Shown piece after piece: positions 35,719-43,029 of a DNA stretch of 64,000 bases. Where the stretch lies: assembly GCA_964463695.1 (NCBI GenBank), contig CAYXCZ010000022.1, positions 7,820-71,819 of the forward strand. Reading direction: 5' to 3'. The notes beneath the pieces were generated by a model, which saw nothing but the letters and a program-made list of their open reading frames with translations, did not search any database and was not told the origin of the DNA. Every line of letters starts with the position of its first letter. The first letter of the stretch is position 1. Source of the DNA: JALNZU01 sp964463695. GTDB lineage: Bacteria > Bacteroidota > Bacteroidia > Bacteroidales > F082. Position numbers and translations under genes: made by a program.

Positions 35719-36264
35719 TTAACTGCGTAACACAACATTTTTCATCCCTGTTGTCAAGGCATCCTCATTTATTGGAATCAGTTTATGATATCTTTCTGGA
35801 AGAGATTTTTTAAGGCCCCTTATAACATTTTCAATCTTAACAATGGGCTTTACCTGAAGGTAAGCTCCTAATATAACCATATTGAAAATTTTTGTGTTAC
35901 CCATATCTGCAGAAAGTTGAGCGCCTTCAATCTGATAAATTTTAATATCGGTACGAGTGGGATGATGCGTTATTCCATTAGGATCGTAGATAAGCACTCC
36001 GCCTGGTTTTACTGATTTCTCAAACTTATCCATCGACTGCTGATTTAGAATGATAGCAGTATCAAAAACAGTAAGTACGGGAGAGCTAATCCTTTCATCG
36101 CTAACAATTACAATCACATTGGCAGTGCCACCCCGCATTTCCGGGCCATAAGAAGGCATCCAGCTTACTTCCTGATCTTGCATAATACCACTGTAAGCCA
36201 GTATTTTACCCATTGAAAGTACACCTTGCCCGCCAAATCCGGCTATGATCAATTCTTCAGTCAT
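35719..36264 (-). CDS. 2-oxoacid:ferredoxin oxidoreductase, gamma subunit
   Basis: A 181-residue subunit of the four-subunit oxidoreductase that turns a 2-oxoacid and CoA into acyl-CoA, CO2 and reduced ferredoxin. The IAGFGGQGVLSMGKILAYSG start and MRGGTANVIVIVSDERISSP are hallmarks of the gamma domain, which sits next to the active-site cavity. It is the last gene of the operon, 25 nt after the beta subunit, and is followed by a terminator. Confidence 0.92.
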   Translation of the reverse strand: MTEELIIAGFGGQGVLSMGKILAYSGIMQDQEVSWMPSYGPEMRGGTANVIVIVSDERISSPVLTVFDTAIILNQQSMDKFEKSVKPGGVLIYDPNGITHHPTRTDIKIYQIEGAQLSADMGNTKIFNMVILGAYLQVKPIVKIENVIRGLKKSLPERYHKLIPINEDALTTGMKNVVLRS

Positions 36265-36289
36265 TGTTTCAATTTTTTTCGGTTTCTAA

Positions 36290-37078
36290 TTATTTTACCA
36301 GTTGGCCATCTACTTTGATATCGCCCAATGGGTAGAAAGGAAACATATTTTCTTCCATCCATTTGTTTGAATCAGTTGGTGTCATTTTCCATCCGGAATT
36401 GCAATTTGAGACAATCTCAACAAATGAAAGGCCTGGTTTTCCATCACGTTGGTTTTCAAATGCTTTTTTGATCGCTTTTTTTGCTCTTCTAACTGCAGCT
36501 GGGGTATGTACAGCCTGACGGCTAACAAAATAAGTGCCCGGTAGCTGAGCTATTAGTTCTGTCATCTTCAATGGGTTACCCATAGTTTCTACTTCCCTTC
36601 CATAGGGCGAAGTAGAAGATTTCATTCCAGGTAACGTAGTTGGAGCCATTTGACCACCCGTCATCCCATAGATACCGTTATTCACAAAAATGATAACGAT
36701 TTTTTCTCCTCTGTTACAAGCATGTATTGTTTCTGCAGTTCCGATTGCAGCAAGGTCGCCATCACCTTGATAGGTGAAAACTATACGATCAGGCCAAACA
36801 CGTTTTATACCGGTTGCAACGGCAGGTGCTCTTCCATGGGCAGCTTGTGTCATGTCAATGTTCATGAATTCGTATGCAAGCACCGAACAACCAACAGGTG
36901 CAACTCCAATAGTAATTTCGTCAAGATTCAATTCTTCCAGAACTTCCATTGTAATCCGATGCGCTGTTCCGTGACCACAACCCGGGCAATAGCTCAGGCT
37001 TTTGTCGGTCATCAAATCTGTCTTTTTATAGACTAGATTCTCAGGTTTAATAATATCTTCGAGTGTTATTGTTGACAT
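36290..37078 (-). CDS. 2-oxoacid:ferredoxin oxidoreductase, beta (TPP-binding) subunit
   Basis: A 262-residue thiamine-pyrophosphate subunit. SYCPGCGHGTAHR and GVAPVGCSVLAYEF carry conserved cysteines, and GDGDLAAIGTAETIHACNR with VNNGIYGMTGGQ forms the TPP/Mg site (GDG...NN). MAPTTLPGMKSSTSPYGR is typical of the Vor/Kor group. The N-terminus lacks extra iron-sulfur cysteines, as expected when a separate ferredoxin-like subunit is present. The start is 4 nt after the alpha-subunit stop, which suggests translational coupling. Confidence 0.93.
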   Translation of the reverse strand: MSTITLEDIIKPENLVYKKTDLMTDKSLSYCPGCGHGTAHRITMEVLEELNLDEITIGVAPVGCSVLAYEFMNIDMTQAAHGRAPAVATGIKRVWPDRIVFTYQGDGDLAAIGTAETIHACNRGEKIVIIFVNNGIYGMTGGQMAPTTLPGMKSSTSPYGREVETMGNPLKMTELIAQLPGTYFVSRQAVHTPAAVRRAKKAIKKAFENQRDGKPGLSFVEIVSNCNSGWKMTPTDSNKWMEENMFPFYPLGDIKVDGQLVK

Positions 37079-37082
37079 CTGA

Positions 37083-38168
37083 TTATTCTTTTATAATTTT
37101 TTCTTCCATAGCATGTAATACTTCTTCAGGTGAATGAACTATTCCACCATACCGCCCGTAATGTTCAACTTTGGCGCAGCCTTTTACCGAAAGCATCACG
37201 TCTTCAACCATTTGGCCTGCACTCATCTCAACAGCGAGCCAGCCTTTTACGCCTTTTTTGCATAATTCGGCCATCTCTTTTCCTGGGAATGGATATAGAG
37301 AGATCAGGCGAAACAATCCTGCCTTGATTCCTTTTGCTCTTGCAAGTTGAACGGCTTTTTGAGCAATACGTGCACTCGAGCCATAGGCAACAAAAATATA
37401 TTCTGCATCATCACAGTCTATTAACTCATAACGAACTTCATTTTCCGAAATCGTTTTGTATTTAGCCTGCAGATGGTGATTGTGTTCTTCCATTTTGTGG
37501 CTGTCCAAATCGAGTGAGGTTATGATTCTGCGCTCAGTACCTCTTTTCTTTCCTGTTGTAGCCCATGGGTAATTTGCAATAATTTCCTCTTCAGTCATTC
37601 GGGGAATGGGATCAAAGAGTTCAACCTTTTCCATCATCTGTCCAATTACCCCATCGGAGAGTATCAAAACTGCGATACGGTATTTGAAAGCTAATTCAAA
37701 GCCAAGTTTCACAAAATCAGACATTTCCTGAACCGATGCAGGAGCAAGAACTATTTGACGATAGTCACCATGTCCACCACCTTTGGTGCTTTGAAAATAA
37801 TCGGCTTGCGAAGGTTGAATTGTTCCAAGTCCCGGACCACCACGTACAACGTTGGCATAAACGCATGGTAATTCCGAACCGGCTATATACGATAAACCTT
37901 CTTGTTTAAGGCTGATACCCGGAGAAGAGGATGAAGTCATTACCTTTTTACCTGCTCCGGCTGCACCATAAACCATATTTATTGCTGCTATTTCACTTTC
38001 TGCCTGTAAAACAACCATTCCGGTACGATCATATGGTTTTTCAGCCATCAAATATTCAATAACCTCCGATTGAGGTGTAATAGGGTATCCAAAATAAGCA
38101 TCAGCTCCTGCCCGAATTGCAGCTTCGGCCAACGCTTCATTACCCTTCATTAATTTAAGTTCGCCCAT
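37083..38168 (-). CDS. vorB: 2-oxoacid:ferredoxin oxidoreductase, alpha subunit (VorB-like)
   Basis: The frame is open back to 38315, but that extension overlaps the ferredoxin gene in another frame. I place the start at the ATG at 38168, giving MGELKLMKGNEALAEAAIR and 361 residues, the family length. GADAYFGYPITPQSEVIEYL is the signature of the alpha pyrimidine-binding domain. SSSSPGISLKQEGLSYIAGSELP and RGGPGLGTIQPSQADYFQ are the other conserved motifs. The branched-chain (Vor) name follows similarity, but 2-oxoglutarate (Kor) or broader specificity cannot be excluded by reading. It lies 31 nt after the ferredoxin gene. Confidence 0.9.
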   Translation of the reverse strand: MGELKLMKGNEALAEAAIRAGADAYFGYPITPQSEVIEYLMAEKPYDRTGMVVLQAESEIAAINMVYGAAGAGKKVMTSSSSPGISLKQEGLSYIAGSELPCVYANVVRGGPGLGTIQPSQADYFQSTKGGGHGDYRQIVLAPASVQEMSDFVKLGFELAFKYRIAVLILSDGVIGQMMEKVELFDPIPRMTEEEIIANYPWATTGKKRGTERRIITSLDLDSHKMEEHNHHLQAKYKTISENEVRYELIDCDDAEYIFVAYGSSARIAQKAVQLARAKGIKAGLFRLISLYPFPGKEMAELCKKGVKGWLAVEMSAGQMVEDVMLSVKGCAKVEHYGRYGGIVHSPEEVLHAMEEKIIKE

Positions 38169-38199
38169 ATTTCTTAATTTTTTTTGTTGGTTTAATCTG

Positions 38200-38424
38200 T
38201 TACAATTTGATTTTGTAAACAGTGATAACTCCATCAGGACAAACGATAGCGCAATTTGCACAACCAATGCATTCATCCGGATGTTCCATATAGGCGTAAT
38301 GATAGCCTTTACCATTCACCTCATTTGCCAATTCGATTACAGAAGTAGGGCAGGCTGGAATACAAACACCGCATCCTTTGCACTTCTTTTCATCTACTAC
38401 AATGGCGCCTCTGACTTTAGCCAT
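38200..38424 (-). CDS. 2[4Fe-4S] ferredoxin-like delta subunit of the 2-oxoacid oxidoreductase
   Basis: A 74-residue electron-transfer subunit with two full clusters: CKGCGVCIPACP and CIGCANCAIVCP, each CxxCxxCxxxCP. It begins MAKVRGAIVVDEKKCKGCG. As first gene of the operon it has a -7 box 32 nt upstream. It would carry electrons from the TPP centre to external ferredoxin. Confidence 0.94.
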   Translation of the reverse strand: MAKVRGAIVVDEKKCKGCGVCIPACPTSVIELANEVNGKGYHYAYMEHPDECIGCANCAIVCPDGVITVYKIKL

Positions 38425-38456
38425 ATCTCTTTTATTTTTGATTTATTTCAATGATG

Positions 38457-38464
38457 CAAATTTA
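38457..38464 (-). promoter_or_regulatory. Bacteroidota -7 promoter box for the 2-oxoacid oxidoreductase operon
   Basis: The minus strand reads TAAATTTG, 32 nt upstream of the ferredoxin-subunit ATG. Confidence 0.5.
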
Positions 38465-38611
38465 GTTAAAACCCTGCTTTTAAAGGTTAGCTAAGGTGTC
38501 TATTTGCCTGAAATTATGTAATTTATAATTAGTTTAAATAATTTTCAGTCTTTGTTTCTTTAATTATTTTTTGTTAAATTGTTAGCCATTTTCGGAACCG
38601 TAATTCTTGCA

Positions 38612-39931
38612 TTATTGAGTTGGATGGTCGAGATGGAATTGCTTCAACCGGTCCTCCAAATCTGTAAATTGGGTTCTTTTTATTAGCGATGTGCATGCCC
38701 TTATACCTTCATGTCGCTCACTGCCTGTAATATCCAGTGAAATAGCACTAACGCCATAATAAAGCATCTCCTCAAGAAGTTCAACCCCTGTAAAACCAGG
38801 ATAGGCATAGGTAAAATAGAAACCGTCAGCAATTGGTTGATCCTCGTCTTTGTCGTACACAATGTTAAATCCGTTATCAGTGAAAATCTTTTTCATGATA
38901 TGCGCTTTTTCGCCATACTCTTTCACTTCTTCAACAAAATCAAATTTACCTTCATTAGCTGCTTTCAAAATAGCTGTCAGTCCATATTGGGCTGAGTGTG
39001 AAGTGCCTGAACTTAAAGGGTATAAGGTTCCAAAAATCATGGTATATCCAAACTGATCATTTGGATAGAATCGTTTAAGGTCAGGGAAATGTGATTGGTA
39101 CATGACATCAGAAATTACCATCATCCCAATACGTTCGCCTGCATAACTGAATGCTTTTGAACTGGAAATGAATAATATGTATTTATCAGTGTAATTGGCA
39201 ACCGATGGCTGATAAGGAGGCTGACCTGGTTTGCTGAAATCCTGCCGGAAGTCCATACCAAAATATGCCAAATCTTCCATGATGACAATATCATACTCAT
39301 TTGCAAGGTCACCAATGATTTTGAGCTCTTTTTCAGTGAAACAAATCCATGATGGGTTGTTAGGATTGCTATATAAAATAGAGTGGATGTGCCCCTTATC
39401 GAGGTAGGATTTCAATTTGTCGTGCAATTTGTCGCCACGAAAATTATAAACATCAAAACTTTCAAATGGAAGGTTTAGCACTTTATGTTGTTGCTTATGA
39501 ACAGGAAAGCCCGGGTCGATAAAAAGTGTTGTGTTACGCTTTGCGTAAATGCGGCTAAGTGTGAGGAAGCTTGCAAATCCGCCCTGCATTGAGCCAACAG
39601 TTGGGATGCATCCTTCAGCGCTGACATCGATATTCATAAACAATTTTACAAATCGGCTGATCTCCTTTTTAAGAGGGGCAATACCATGAATATCTGGGTA
39701 AATAGCTGCAACTCCATTTCGAAGTGCTTCAATTTGGCCATCTACTCCTGCCTGAGCTGGCGGCAAACCGGGTATTCCCATCTCCATCCTGATGAACTTT
39801 TGTCCAGTATCTTGTTCAATGTTGTCAATAAGTTTTTTTATTTCTCTGATGGAGGCTCTGCCAATATTAGCGATGCCACTTTCTTTGATTTTTGAATGAA
39901 CGATGGAATAATCAATGGGTGTAATTCTCAT
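38612..39931 (-). CDS. PLP-dependent aminotransferase, class I/II
   Basis: A 439-residue fold-type I aminotransferase. The Schiff-base lysine is in FISSSKAFSYAGERIGMM, YSNPNNPSWICF binds the cofactor ring, and IVIMEDLAYFGMDF carries the PLP-nitrogen Asp region. Residues IRACTSL near the C-terminus hold the substrate-carboxylate Arg. An amino acid is converted to its 2-oxoacid; the exact substrate is not readable. It sits between the 2-oxoacid:ferredoxin oxidoreductase operon and the ADP-forming acyl-CoA synthetase gene, all on one strand. This supports a role in feeding 2-oxoacids into that pathway. It has its own promoter. Confidence 0.88.
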   Translation of the reverse strand: MRITPIDYSIVHSKIKESGIANIGRASIREIKKLIDNIEQDTGQKFIRMEMGIPGLPPAQAGVDGQIEALRNGVAAIYPDIHGIAPLKKEISRFVKLFMNIDVSAEGCIPTVGSMQGGFASFLTLSRIYAKRNTTLFIDPGFPVHKQQHKVLNLPFESFDVYNFRGDKLHDKLKSYLDKGHIHSILYSNPNNPSWICFTEKELKIIGDLANEYDIVIMEDLAYFGMDFRQDFSKPGQPPYQPSVANYTDKYILFISSSKAFSYAGERIGMMVISDVMYQSHFPDLKRFYPNDQFGYTMIFGTLYPLSSGTSHSAQYGLTAILKAANEGKFDFVEEVKEYGEKAHIMKKIFTDNGFNIVYDKDEDQPIADGFYFTYAYPGFTGVELLEEMLYYGVSAISLDITGSERHEGIRACTSLIKRTQFTDLEDRLKQFHLDHPTQ

Positions 39932-39995
39932 GATATATTTATTTTGCTTGTTGTGAGTGTTTTAGCGTAAAACAACTCTGTTGTTAGCATTTGCA

Positions 39996-40028
39996 CAAAT
40001 ATAATAAAAAGAATTTTAATAGCGCAAA
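39996..40028 (-). promoter_or_regulatory. Bacteroidota promoter (-33 and -7) for the aminotransferase gene
   Basis: On the minus strand the -33 TTTG is at 40025-40028 and the -7 TATATTTG at 39996-40003, with 21 nt between them. The -33 box lies inside a GCAA-N4-TTGC dyad (40024-40035) resembling a LacI-family operator core. The ATG is 64 nt downstream. Confidence 0.5.
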
Positions 40029-40068
40029 CGATTGCACAATTTCAATAATTTAGAATGATTATTGCTGC

Positions 40069-40089
40069 AAGCATCAGAAAATGATGCTT
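40069..40089. terminator. Perfect small hairpin downstream of the Mpv17-like gene
   Basis: AAGCATCA (40069-40076) pairs with TGATGCTT (40082-40089) over a 5-nt loop. It lies 40 nt past the end of the ACD/Mpv17 pair on the minus strand. It lacks a good T tract, so terminator function is uncertain. Confidence 0.35.
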
Positions 40090-40128
40090 TGAACAGGCCG
40101 AATTTCGTTATTTAATCTGGCTTAAAGA

Positions 40129-40818
40129 TTATTTTCGCTTTGGAGATGAGATACTTAACAAAACACCAAGGGCTATACCTAGTAATGCGGCAAAAAGTAC
40201 TTGCAGCTGTTCAGGCAATAAAAAGGTAATGGTGTGCGCTGGAATCCAGAAAAAAGGTATCGTTTTTTTAAAAACAAAATTCCATTGTCTGTCCCAATCC
40301 AATTCGTTAAAAATCTTTCTGAATGCGATTGGTTGCAAAAGCGCTTTCAATTTTCCATCGTTGGCAACAATATGTATATCGGTGATTTTATGAAGTGTCA
40401 TCATCACAGGGGCATAAATCAGATTCATTGCTGCGCTGATGCTGAATGCAATACCTACTTTTGAAAAAGAAAAACTTTCTTTCATTACTGCGCCGGCATG
40501 TTGAAAACCAAGGTATTCCAGAAATACTGGAGTGCCGGTTGCGAAAATTACGAAAGCCATTTTTATTGTAAGTCCAAGAAAGCCCCAAACAACTGCCCTT
40601 GGAAGTAGACCAAATCCTTTTGTGTTGTATACGCCTGAACGAATGCGTAATGCTATTGACTCGCCCAAGGTGGCAAGAACTGCAAATTTTATAAAACTCA
40701 TCCACATTCCGTGGTCTCTGTTAAAACTATTATATGTTTCGGCCACAGAAGGTATGAATACAAAACAAAGTATGATAGCTACACTGACAAGAATCAAAAT
40801 GAGGTCACTTCTTTTCAT
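40129..40818 (-). CDS. Mpv17/PMP22-like membrane protein
   Basis: A 229-residue integral membrane protein from the ATG at 40818. The frame opens at 40857 but would then overlap the preceding gene by 29 nt. About five hydrophobic segments are visible. The C-terminal half, WNFVFKKTIPFFWIPAHTI followed by EQLQVLFAALLGIALGVLL, matches the bacterial Mpv17/PMP22-like pattern. The family's function in bacteria is not known; eukaryotic relatives are organelle membrane channels. It starts 10 nt after the acyl-CoA synthetase stop, so the two are almost certainly cotranscribed. Export of the acid product is an attractive guess without direct evidence. Confidence 0.65.
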   Translation of the reverse strand: MKRSDLILILVSVAIILCFVFIPSVAETYNSFNRDHGMWMSFIKFAVLATLGESIALRIRSGVYNTKGFGLLPRAVVWGFLGLTIKMAFVIFATGTPVFLEYLGFQHAGAVMKESFSFSKVGIAFSISAAMNLIYAPVMMTLHKITDIHIVANDGKLKALLQPIAFRKIFNELDWDRQWNFVFKKTIPFFWIPAHTITFLLPEQLQVLFAALLGIALGVLLSISSPKRK

Positions 40819-40828
40819 TGGTAAGGAA

Positions 40829-42886
40829 TTATTTTTCAATTCTAATTCGCGCATCAACAGCTACAACTTGTTTTTCATCTCCTAATAAAGGGTTGAGATC
40901 CATTTCTGCAATTTCCGGAGCTGTCTCAACCAATGCTGAGAGGCGTGTAATAATTTCCGCAAATGCTTCAATATGAATAGGTTTCTGACCTCTTATTCCT
41001 TGTAGAAGAGGAAAGCTTTTTAGTCTGTGAATCATTTGATTTGCAGTTGTTAAATCCACCGGAGCCAATTCGGAGGAAACGTCTTTTAAAACTTCAATAA
41101 AAATTCCTCCTAAACCACAAAGTATCATATGACCGAAAAGTCCTTCTCGTTTAACTCCGGCAAAAAGCTCCATGCCTGACAACATTGGCTGAATCAAAAT
41201 CCCAGTCGTATCTTTGATTTTTATCATTCGCTCAAATTCAACCTTTGCCTGAATTTCATCTTTGATATTCAGGACCACACCTCCAACATCTGATTTATGT
41301 AATGGCCCGATTACTTTCATTACAACAGGAAATCCAAGCCTTAAGGATTCATTTTGAGCTTGTTCTGCTGTAGTAACTACAGCTTCACCTGCTCGGTGAA
41401 TTCCTGCAGCGTCCAAAAGTGACTGAATTTTTATAGGATCAAGATATCCTTCATCAGCGTTATCAATCACCTGTCGGATTTTTATTACATCGACTTTAAT
41501 GCCATATTTTGCAGTTGCTTGCGGCTGAGGACTATGATATACTTTAGCAATTGCCTGACCTAAAATGGCTTCGTCAGGAAAGTTTATCCTGTTTTTTGAA
41601 AGGAAAAAGGCAACCTCATCAGCGGCAGTAAGAATGGATGGTAATACAGGATAAATAGGTTTTTTACATGATTTCATTTTTTCATCCAAAACCGTATAGA
41701 CATCGAATATTTCAACGAGACCAGGTGTTCCAAAAATAACAACCATAGCATCAATATGATGAAAATCATTCTCGACCGCATCGATTATTGTTCCCAGTTG
41801 ATCTGCAGTTCCAGTAGCCAGAAAATCAATGGGGTTGGCAACTGAAGATCCGGGAAAAAGCTTTTCTTTGAGAAGTTCAGCTGCAGTTCCGGAAATGTGA
41901 GGGACCTCCATTTTGCCTGATGAAAGCGCATCGGTAAGCATAACTGCAGGCCCTCCTGCATGCGTGATGATTGCAATATTTCTACCTTTTAAAGGAGGAT
42001 GCATAAAGACAGAAGCGACGGCAATGAGGTCCTCTCTGCCATAGCATCTGACGATACCTGCTTTTCTGAAAAGAGCATCAACAGCAAGATCCGGACTTGC
42101 CAAGGCACCAGTATGTGAAGATGCTGCCCGACTGCCTGCCTCACTTGATCCTGCCTTTATTGCAGCTATTTTACAGCCTTTTTTAATAAGTGAGGAGGCA
42201 TGTTTTAGAAGCATTTCGGGATTAGAGATGGTCTCAAGATAAAGGAGCTTAATTTTGGAGTCTATCGCATGATCGAAGTTCTCATCCATATATTTCAGTA
42301 TCTCTTCGATGCCCATCTGGGCTGAGTTTCCGACAGAATACACATTGGAAAAACTTAATCCTTTCGGGATTCCGGCTTCCATAATAAAGCATGCCGTTGC
42401 TCCTGATCCTGAGATAAAATCACAACCTTTTGATGTAAGATTTGGAATCGGGTAAGTGAAAATGCTGTGATGCTGCGGTGTTAAAATACCTACACAGTTT
42501 GGCCCAATCAATGAGCCTCCAACGGCATTGACAGCTTTCACGATTCTATCTTCCAAAGCTTTGCCTTCGTTGCTTTCTTCACTGAATCCGGCAGAAAGAA
42601 TTATGAAAGCCCTTGTTTTATTTTGGAGAATAAGTTGATCAACAAGGTCGGGGATGTATTTGGCAGCAATTGCAATTACAGCAAGATCAGCAGTTGGCAT
42701 TCCTTCAGGACTGGCAAAACCTGCAATACCTTGAACGAGTGTCTCTTTTGGATTCAAGACATATAGTTTGCCCGCAAATTCACCGTCAATAATATTTTTA
42801 AGGACTTTGCCACCAGGTTTCGATGTGTCGTTCGAACCACCAACAACAACAATACTTTCTGGATGCGTGAGCTGCCTTGTAATCAT
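40829..42886 (-). CDS. ADP-forming acetyl/acyl-CoA synthetase, fused alpha-beta
   Basis: A 685-residue single-chain enzyme that converts acyl-CoA, ADP and phosphate to acid, ATP and CoA (substrate-level phosphorylation). Residues about 1-130 form the CoA-binding Rossmann domain (SIVVVGGSND, LIGPNCVGI). Residues about 140-450 are succinyl-CoA-ligase-like and include the phosphorylated-His motif SSHTGALASPD with H258, matching His257 of the archaeal enzyme. Residues about 470-685 form the ATP-grasp beta part (GFPVVMKVIGPLHKSDVGGV, LIQPMLSGMELFAGVKREG, EMDLNPLL). The gene lies next to the aminotransferase and 2-oxoacid:ferredoxin oxidoreductase genes, which supply acyl-CoA. Protein acetyltransferases of the Pat type share this core but add a GNAT domain, absent here. 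Confidence 0.93.
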   Translation of the reverse strand: MITRQLTHPESIVVVGGSNDTSKPGGKVLKNIIDGEFAGKLYVLNPKETLVQGIAGFASPEGMPTADLAVIAIAAKYIPDLVDQLILQNKTRAFIILSAGFSEESNEGKALEDRIVKAVNAVGGSLIGPNCVGILTPQHHSIFTYPIPNLTSKGCDFISGSGATACFIMEAGIPKGLSFSNVYSVGNSAQMGIEEILKYMDENFDHAIDSKIKLLYLETISNPEMLLKHASSLIKKGCKIAAIKAGSSEAGSRAASSHTGALASPDLAVDALFRKAGIVRCYGREDLIAVASVFMHPPLKGRNIAIITHAGGPAVMLTDALSSGKMEVPHISGTAAELLKEKLFPGSSVANPIDFLATGTADQLGTIIDAVENDFHHIDAMVVIFGTPGLVEIFDVYTVLDEKMKSCKKPIYPVLPSILTAADEVAFFLSKNRINFPDEAILGQAIAKVYHSPQPQATAKYGIKVDVIKIRQVIDNADEGYLDPIKIQSLLDAAGIHRAGEAVVTTAEQAQNESLRLGFPVVMKVIGPLHKSDVGGVVLNIKDEIQAKVEFERMIKIKDTTGILIQPMLSGMELFAGVKREGLFGHMILCGLGGIFIEVLKDVSSELAPVDLTTANQMIHRLKSFPLLQGIRGQKPIHIEAFAEIITRLSALVETAPEIAEMDLNPLLGDEKQVVAVDARIRIEK

Positions 42887-42982
42887 ATGAATTAGAATTA
42901 CTGTTTATAAATTAACAATGAATTCGGCAAAATTAGGAAATTGCGGTGATGCATTCTACAATCATCAAAATTTAGAATGAAT

Positions 42983-43010
42983 AAAAAAAGCAGGCTTAAA
43001 AACCTGCTTT
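42983..43010 (-). terminator. Rho-independent terminator of the DAK2-DegV gene
   Basis: AAAGCAGG (42987-42994) pairs with CCTGCTTT (43003-43010). On the minus strand it ends in a T run from the A tract at 42983-42989. The arms are identical to those of the terminator at 29240. Confidence 0.85.
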
Positions 43011-43029
43011 CTCATAATATTTTTGAATA

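Noticed and set aside
36650..37036. 128-codon plus-strand open frame
   Set aside because: Antisense to the conserved TPP-binding beta subunit; cysteine-rich composition comes from the reverse complement of that gene.
38169..38315. N-terminal extension of the alpha-subunit frame
   Set aside because: It overlaps the ferredoxin-subunit gene in another frame and adds 49 residues not found in the family; the ATG at 38168 fits family length.
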